64,000 nt of DNA from Lolium rigidum (Eukaryota > Streptophyta > Magnoliopsida > Poales > Poaceae): positions 207,662,254-207,726,253 of the forward strand of contig NC_061509.1 of the NCBI RefSeq assembly GCF_022539505.1, written 5' to 3'. The notes below the pieces were generated by a model. The model made no database searches, was not told where the DNA came from, and saw only the letters and a list, made by a program, of their open reading frames with translations. Of this stretch, positions 58,886 to 64,000 are shown one piece after another. Both the position numbers and the translations under genes were made by a program. The stretch's first letter is position 1; each line of letters opens with the position of its first letter.

Positions 58886-59023
58886 TTGTGTATCTCAATC
58901 TGGAAATCACTTTCCATTTATTTTTGTGTAATGATGTTACTATATGTAAGATATTAACAATGGAGATGGTTGGCTTGTTTTACTAGTTAAGTAGCTTTCA
59001 CGGGCTTGCAGGGAAATTTTTCT

Positions 59024-59462
59024 GAGGCGGAACTTCCGAAGATGTCCTAGGGCGTGAGCACCAACGACATCTTCGAGAAGTTCCGCCATGGGAGATTTCC
59101 CAACCCTTTCGCCAACGCTGTTAGGTGTATACTAGCAGCTTCCGGGCGGGAGTCCTGCTTGCGGGAAGAGTTCGCTCGGGCGGAGCTTCCGAATATGTCT
59201 AAGACGGCCGGCCATCTAAGACATATTCGAGAGCTCCGCCGGAGAGGCTCTTTCCTTCCAGGTCGCCGTCATCGGGTTTACACTAGCTCTCAAGAAGCTT
59301 TCTCTGCTCTTCCTTCCTTTTGTACCCTGAGCTACTATTTGTTGGGTATATATCAGAACCATCCGGACGGGAGTCCTGCTTGCGGGAAGAGTTACCTCGG
59401 GCGGAGCTTCCGAAGATGTCTAAGATGGCCGGCCATCTAAGACATCTTCGAGAAGCTCCACC
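59024..59462. repeat. Three long imperfect palindromes in tandem units
   Basis: Palindromes at 59024-59087, 59179-59240 and 59399-59462 share the arm GGCGGAGCTTCCGAAGATGTC. Palindromes 2 and 3 are centred on GGCCGGCC and lie in units with a 220-bp period (about 59121-59260 and 59341-59480), which also share GGGAGTCCTGCTTGCGGGAA. They may act like subterminal repeats. Confidence 0.8.
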
Positions 59463-59559
59463 GGAGAGGCTCTTTCCTCTCCTCTCTCTGCTCTTGGGCT
59501 GCTCTCTCTACTCTCCCGGGAGGGGCTATATATAGTGGCATGCCTCAGATAATCCTCTC

Positions 59560-59745
59560 CCCCCCCAGATAACGCCCTCCCAGATAAGGCAAACACCAGA
59601 TAATCCTCCCCCAGATTAATCCACCCATCTTTTGTCCCGGTTTGAGCCCCCATCCGGGATAAAAGGGCAAACACCAGATAAGCCTCCCCCAGATTAAGCC
59701 CCCCATCTTTTGTCCCGGTTTGAGTCCCCACCCGGGATGAAAGTT
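59560..59745 (+). repeat. CACTA-type subterminal repeat pairs
   Basis: Two inverted pairs of TTTGTCCCGGTTTGAG and CCGGGATAAAAGG/CCGGGATGAAAG, separated by repeated CCCCCAGATTAA and GGCAAACACCAGATAA words. Confidence 0.7.
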
Positions 59746-59825
59746 TCCCGCGAAACTGCCTTCCCGCCTATTTTGTTCCCGCGCTTTCCACCGCTTCCCG
59801 GCTCCGTCTTCTCACCATTTTTCAC

Positions 59826-59834
59826 TATATATAT
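59826..59834 (+). promoter_or_regulatory. TATA box of the 59902 ORF
   Basis: TATATATAT lies 76 bp upstream of the ATG. Confidence 0.5.
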
Positions 59835-59901
59835 GTAGGCTTGGCCTCCATTTCCATATCACATCTAGACTCATATCTGCAAAACCTCATCACTCTCTCC
59901 C

Positions 59902-60429
59902 ATGGCTTCCATCGTATCTCTAACCCCCCGGGAGGTGCAGGCGCTTTGCGCCTCGAACTACCCCTGCCCGCCGGGCTACCGCGTCCCCACCGACTGGAGG
60001 CTGAGTGTCGGAGGCGTACCGGTCCCTCCTGTCCCTCTAGGTGTGGCGCGCGAGATGGCCATCACGAACCACTACTGCTTCGAGCTCATGCTAGAGCAGC
60101 GGAGGAATCCCCAGTGGCATCCCGACTAGAACCCAACTTGGGACGACTTCTTCATCAATCGGCATGAGAGTGTGTTTGCCAGGCACGAGGAGGACGGCCC
60201 ACCTCGTTCGAACTTCAACGAGGCTAGCCGTCGGCTGTGGTGGCGCGGTCGGACTCTCGAGAGCGTCATGGCCTACCGTGGCCCCCGCCTACGCTACCCT
60301 CAGTCCCAGCCCAAGCGTGCTCAGCCGCCGAGGTTCGACTACCATGGCCCCGATGCCAGCGATGATGATGTCGGCAACTACGACGACTATAGTGGCGATG
60401 TTTATAGGGCTAGGCACGAGTATGACTGA
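59902..60429 (+). pseudogene. Gene-like ORF in CACTA context, one in-frame stop
   Basis: ATG at 59902 in good context (CCCATGGCT), TATA 76 bp upstream, GC-rich codon use unlike its AT-rich surroundings. 75 codons (SLTPREVQALCASNYPCPPG, VPTDWRLS) end at TAG 60127-60129. The same frame then runs on with WDDFFINRHE, NEASRRLWWRGRTLESVM and a Tyr/Asp-rich tail (DVGNYDDYSGD), ending at 60429. Read through, it would be 175 residues. I do not recognise a family; similar ORFs are, I believe, repeated in grass CACTA elements, so it may be a second element gene or a captured plant fragment. The single stop with otherwise conserved frame suggests recent inactivation. Confidence 0.55.
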
Positions 60430-60970
60430 ATCACTCCAACATTCGAAAACAAGTTCAGCCGGTTGTGACTTAATCTGGCCATGTATCTTAATTTTCAGTT
60501 GATCTATGTACTTTAATTCTAGTTCAATCGTCATAAGATTGTATTCCAGCCCATTATTTCCCGCCCTTTTGAACTAAAACAACGAGAGACCTAGAAAATG
60601 GTAAACTTTTTAATACTTTGATAATTTAGAATAATTAATTTATAAAACAGAAAATCAATTTGGATTACTTATACAAATTAAGCACTTTTCATGTAGAAAG
60701 TTTAGTGAGACTTAAAAGTATGCAAAACTATTAATTAACTAATTTTTAATTGAAAATGGGATATTTTTTAATAATTTGATAAGTTAGAATAATTATTTTG
60801 TAAAACAGAAAATGGATTTATATTCCTTATTTAAATTCAAGCATATTTCATATTAAAAGTTTTCTCAAATACATAAGTGTGCAAAAAGTAGTTAATTCAA
60901 ATATGTGAAGTTTTGTAAAAAATATTTGGGTAAAATAAATGGAAACCAGTGTGGAGGCTGCGCGCCCAAA
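60430..60970. other. AT-rich noncoding DNA with a tandem duplication
   Basis: Two diverged copies of about 155 bp (about 60596-60755 and 60756-60905) share TTTTTAATA, TTTGATAA, TTAGAATAATTA and AAAACAGAAAAT in the same order. No gene is seen. Confidence 0.6.
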
Positions 60971-60974
60971 ATTT

Positions 60975-61690
60975 GGGCCTTTAGTCCCGCACCGTGGATC
61001 GGGCCGCGACTAAAGGCCCATATCTGCCCGGGAAGCTGAAAACCACCCCAACCCCCTTGTGTCCCGCACCGTGGCACGGTGCGGGACTAAAGGGGGTGGG
61101 GCATATATAGATCTCTTCTTCCCCAGGTCGTTCCCCACCCTGGGACTTAGGCATTTTCCACGCGCGAGAAGCTCTCAGGATGCCGTCAGGCTGTCCGATT
61201 TTGCCGCCACCGGCCTCATCGTCGCCGTCGCGCATTTTCATTTTCATTCTATATAGATAGGGTTATTATTTAATATGCTACGGCCACATTTTCATTTTCA
61301 TTTTTATATAAATTAGTATATATTATTAGGAGAAATAGAAATAAAAAAAATTAATATGCCACGACCATATTATTATTAGTTTTATATATGCAATAGGGGA
61401 AATTTTATATGCAAATAGAAATGTAATTCTCTGCATTTTGAAATAACATTGTGTGCATTTTGCAGAAAATATGGATTGAGACCTAGAACAAGAAGAAATT
61501 CTTGAGGGTATAATCCACGACGCCCCCGATGTTGAACCAACATAATCTCTGTCGTCATATCTGAACCCCTCCGGGGATGGAATGGAGGTCGACCGACGTG
61601 AGGATGAAACCAACGCCGATGATGGAGAAGGCGATAGCTCCGATGATGGAGAATGCGATAACTCCGATGATGGAGAAGCCGACGAGGTAT
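60975..61690 (+). mobile_element. CACTA fragment 3
   Basis: Subterminal-type repeats (TTTAGTCCCGCACCGTGG, GCGGGACTAAAGG) with a TATA (CATATATAG, about 61101). Around 61470-61690 a decayed frame gives DLEQEEILEGII, DAPDVEPT, SLSSYLNPSGDGMEV and repeated SDDGE units, as in the acidic part of grass CACTA proteins. It is truncated on the right at a TA repeat. Confidence 0.6.
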
Positions 61691-61922
61691 ATATATATAT
61701 ATAGAGCCCAACTATTCTCGAACCCCCCTTAAGAGTGGTTCTAGAATAGTTATTCTCGAACCCCCCGACCCAACTTGGAAGCGAACCTCCCACCCCCGCG
61801 CGCAGCCCATCTCCCGCCCCGCGCGCCTCCCACCTCCCGCCTGCGCGCCACGCCCACCACCTGTCGCGCGCCCCGGCTGCCGCCGCTACACCACCTGCCA
61901 CGCCCCCCCGGCGACCGCCGCC
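61686..61922. other. TA repeat and unassigned GC-rich segment
   Basis: A (TA)n tract is followed by two copies of TATTCTCGAACCCCCC (61712 and 61752) flanking a GGTTCTAGAATAGTT palindromic stretch, then CCGCGCGC-rich DNA up to the LTR. The start in a TA tract suggests the end of another mobile element, but it cannot be named. Confidence 0.35.
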
Positions 61923-63518
61923 TGATGCGTGTAATTGACACGTCCGTTGGGAAACCCAAGAGGAAGGTGTGATGCGCACAGCGGCAAGTTTCCCTCAGTT
62001 AGAAACCAAGGTTTAATCGAACCAGTAGGAGTCAAGAAGCACGTTGAAGGTTGATGGCGGCGGGATGTAGTGCGGCGCAACACCGAGAGATTCCGGCGCC
62101 AACATGGAACCTGCACAACACAACCAAAGTACTTTGCCCCAACGAAACGGTGAGGTTGTCAATCTCACCGGCTTGCTGTAACAAAGGATTAACCGTATTG
62201 TGTGGAAGATGATTGTTTGCAGAGAAAACAGTAAAACAAGTATTGCAGCAGATTTGTGTTTCAGTATTAAAGAATGGACCGGGGTCCACAGTTCACTAGA
62301 GGTGTCTCTCCCATAAGATAAAAGCATGTTGGGTGAACAAATTACAGTCGGGCAATTGACAAAGAGAGGGAATAACAATGCACATACATGACATGACAAG
62401 TATAGTGAGATTTAATTGGGAATTACGACAAAGTACATAGACCGCCATCCAACTTGCATCTATGCCTAAAAAGTCCACCTTCAGGTTATCGTCCGAACCC
62501 CTTCCAGTATTAAGTTGCAAAGCAACAGACAATTGCATTAAGTATGGTGCGTAATGTAATCAACAACTACATCCTCGGACATAGCGCCAATGTTTTATCC
62601 CTAGTGGCAACGGCACAACACAACCTTAGAACTTTACATCCTCTGTCCCGAGTGTCAATGCGAGGCATGAACCCACTATCGAGCATAAATACTCCCTCTT
62701 GGAGTTAAAAGCAAAAACTTGGCCAGAGCCTCTACTAGTAACGGAGAGCATGCAAGATCATAAACAACGGATATGTAATAACTTGATAATTAACATAACA
62801 TGGTATTCTCTATCCATCGGATCCCGACAAACACAACATAGAGTATTACGGATAGATGATCTTGATCATGTTAGGCAGCTCACAAGATCCAACAATGAAG
62901 CACAATGAGGAGAAGACAACCATCTAGCTACTGCTATGGACCCATAGTCCAGGGGTGAACTACTCACTCATCACTCCGGAGGCGACCATGGCGGTGTAGA
63001 GTCCTCCGGGAGATGAATCCCCTCTCCGGCAGGGTGCCGGAGGAGATCTCCGAGAATCCCCCGAGATGGGATCGGCGGCGGCGGCGTCTCGATAAGGTTT
63101 TCCGTATCGTGGTTTTTCGCATCAGGGGTTTCGCGACGGAGGCTTTAAGTAGGCGGAAGGGCAGAGTCGGGGCCCGACGAGGGGCCACACCATAGGGCGG
63201 CGCGGGCCCCCCTTGGCCGCGCCGCCATGTGGTGTCGCCACCTCGTGGCCCCACTTCGTATGCTCTTCGGTCTTACGGAAGGTTCGTGGCAAAATAGGCC
63301 CCCGGGTCTTCGTTTCGTCCAATTCCGAGAATATTTCGTTACTAGGATTTACGAAACCAAAAACAGCGAGAAAACGAGAGCTGGCACTTCGGCATCTTGT
63401 TAATAGGTTAGTTCCGGAAAATGCACGAATATGACATAAAGTGTGCATAAAACATGTAGGTATCATCAATAATATGGCATAGAACATAAGAAATTATCGA
63501 TACGTCGGAGACGTATCA
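61923..63518 (-). repeat. Sabrina-like LTR, reverse (1596 bp)
   Basis: Starts TGATGCGTGTAATTGACACG and ends GACGTATCA. Same length as the solo LTR at 13712. Internal PPT-type sequence follows, so it is the 3' LTR of an element that extends past the window. Confidence 0.9.
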
Positions 63519-64000
63519 AGCATCCCCAAGCTTAGTTACGCTCGTCCGAGCGAGGTAAAACGATAACAAAGATAATTTACTGAAGTGATATGCCATCATA
63601 ACCTTGATCATACTATTTGTAAACATATGTAGTGAATGCAGCGATCAAAACAATGGTAATGACATGAGTAAACAAGTGAATCATAAAGCAAAGACTTTTC
63701 ATGAATAGTACTTCAAGACAAGTATTAATAAGTCTTGCATAAGAGTTAACTCATAAAGCAATAAATCAAAGTAAAGGTATTGAAGCAACACAAAGGAAGA
63801 TTAAGTTTCAGCGGTTGCTTTCAACTTGTAACATGTATATCTCATGGATAATTGTCAACATAGAGTAATATAACAAGTACAATATGCAAATATGTAGGAA
63901 TCAATGCACAGTTCACACAAGTGTTTGCTTCTTGAGGTGGAGAGAGATAGGTGAACTGACTCAACATAAAAGTAAAAGAATGGTCCTTCAAAGAGGAAAG
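63519..64000 (-). mobile_element. Sabrina-like 3' internal region, continues beyond window
   Basis: AGCATCCCCAAGCTTAG, then a hairpin with CGCTCG/CGAGCG arms (63539-63552), then the family noncoding sequence. No ORF. Confidence 0.85.

Larger units (their letters stand above)
48249..58990 (+). mobile_element. CACTA 2 with TNP2-type transposase, split by a Sabrina-like element
   Basis: Left end CACTAGTAGAAAACAGG, preceded by TAG. Subterminal repeats with TTTGTCCCGG and AAACCGGGACTAAAGG follow. The transposase frame is decayed by many stops and frameshifts. At 52030 a complete LTR element is inserted (TSD CTCTT) and CACTA sequence resumes at 58739. The right terminal repeat is not found, so the right limit is uncertain; sequence up to about 60430 could belong to it. 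Confidence 0.75.

Noticed and set aside
59399..59462. Palindromes considered as a microRNA precursor
   Set aside because: The repeats are direct tandem copies with almost no loop, unlike a plant microRNA fold-back; small-RNA data would be needed.

Overview
The window looks like nuclear DNA from a grass with a large, repeat-filled genome, most likely the wheat/barley/rye tribe (Triticeae). One intron-containing plant gene sits at the left edge. Nearly everything after it is nested transposable elements: Ty3/gypsy LTR retrotransposons and CACTA DNA transposons. Element names such as Sabrina and WHAM are recalled from general knowledge of Triticeae repeats, were not searched, and are tentative. 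A 100-N assembly gap lies at 12688-12787.

Layout. 1-3530: an SPT2-like chromatin protein gene (plus strand, eight coding exons, 473 codons, leader intron). 3531-4254: decayed sequence. 4255-9805: 5' two thirds of a Tat-like Ty3/gypsy element, cut off by a second element. 9806-12028: 5' part of an Athila-lineage element (WHAM-like), cut by an unidentified LTR-like sequence (12029-12687) that runs into the gap. 12788-13678: an inverted WHAM-type LTR. 13679-17880: an inverted Sabrina-like LTR with a solo LTR inserted in it, then its 3' internal region.

17881-43884: a minus-strand Tat-like Ty3/gypsy element (gag, protease, RT, RNase H, integrase, plus an antisense acidic ORF near its 3' LTR). 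Its RT is split by a 16-kb insertion (22875-38876). That insertion holds five LTRs of a pol-less Athila-lineage family: an outer element, an inner element inserted in its ORF, and a duplicated LTR/leader block. The inner element keeps an intact 240-codon ORF of unknown function.

44348-46558: a complete CACTA deletion derivative with target site duplication (TSD) GTT. 48249 to about 58990: a larger CACTA with a decayed TNP2-type transposase, split by a complete Sabrina-like element (52030-58733, TSD CTCTT). 59000-61922: more CACTA-type sequence with three long imperfect palindromes, a broken gene-like ORF, AT-rich duplicated DNA and a further CACTA fragment. 61923-64000: another inverted Sabrina-like LTR and internal region.

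The only clear cellular gene is the SPT2 homolog. The retroelements mostly lack a complete pol, so the pol-less families would depend on proteins supplied in trans. The nesting order is readable from target site duplications. The most interesting leftovers are the intact 240-codon ORF, the antisense ORF, and several conserved hairpins, some with compensating base changes between copies.
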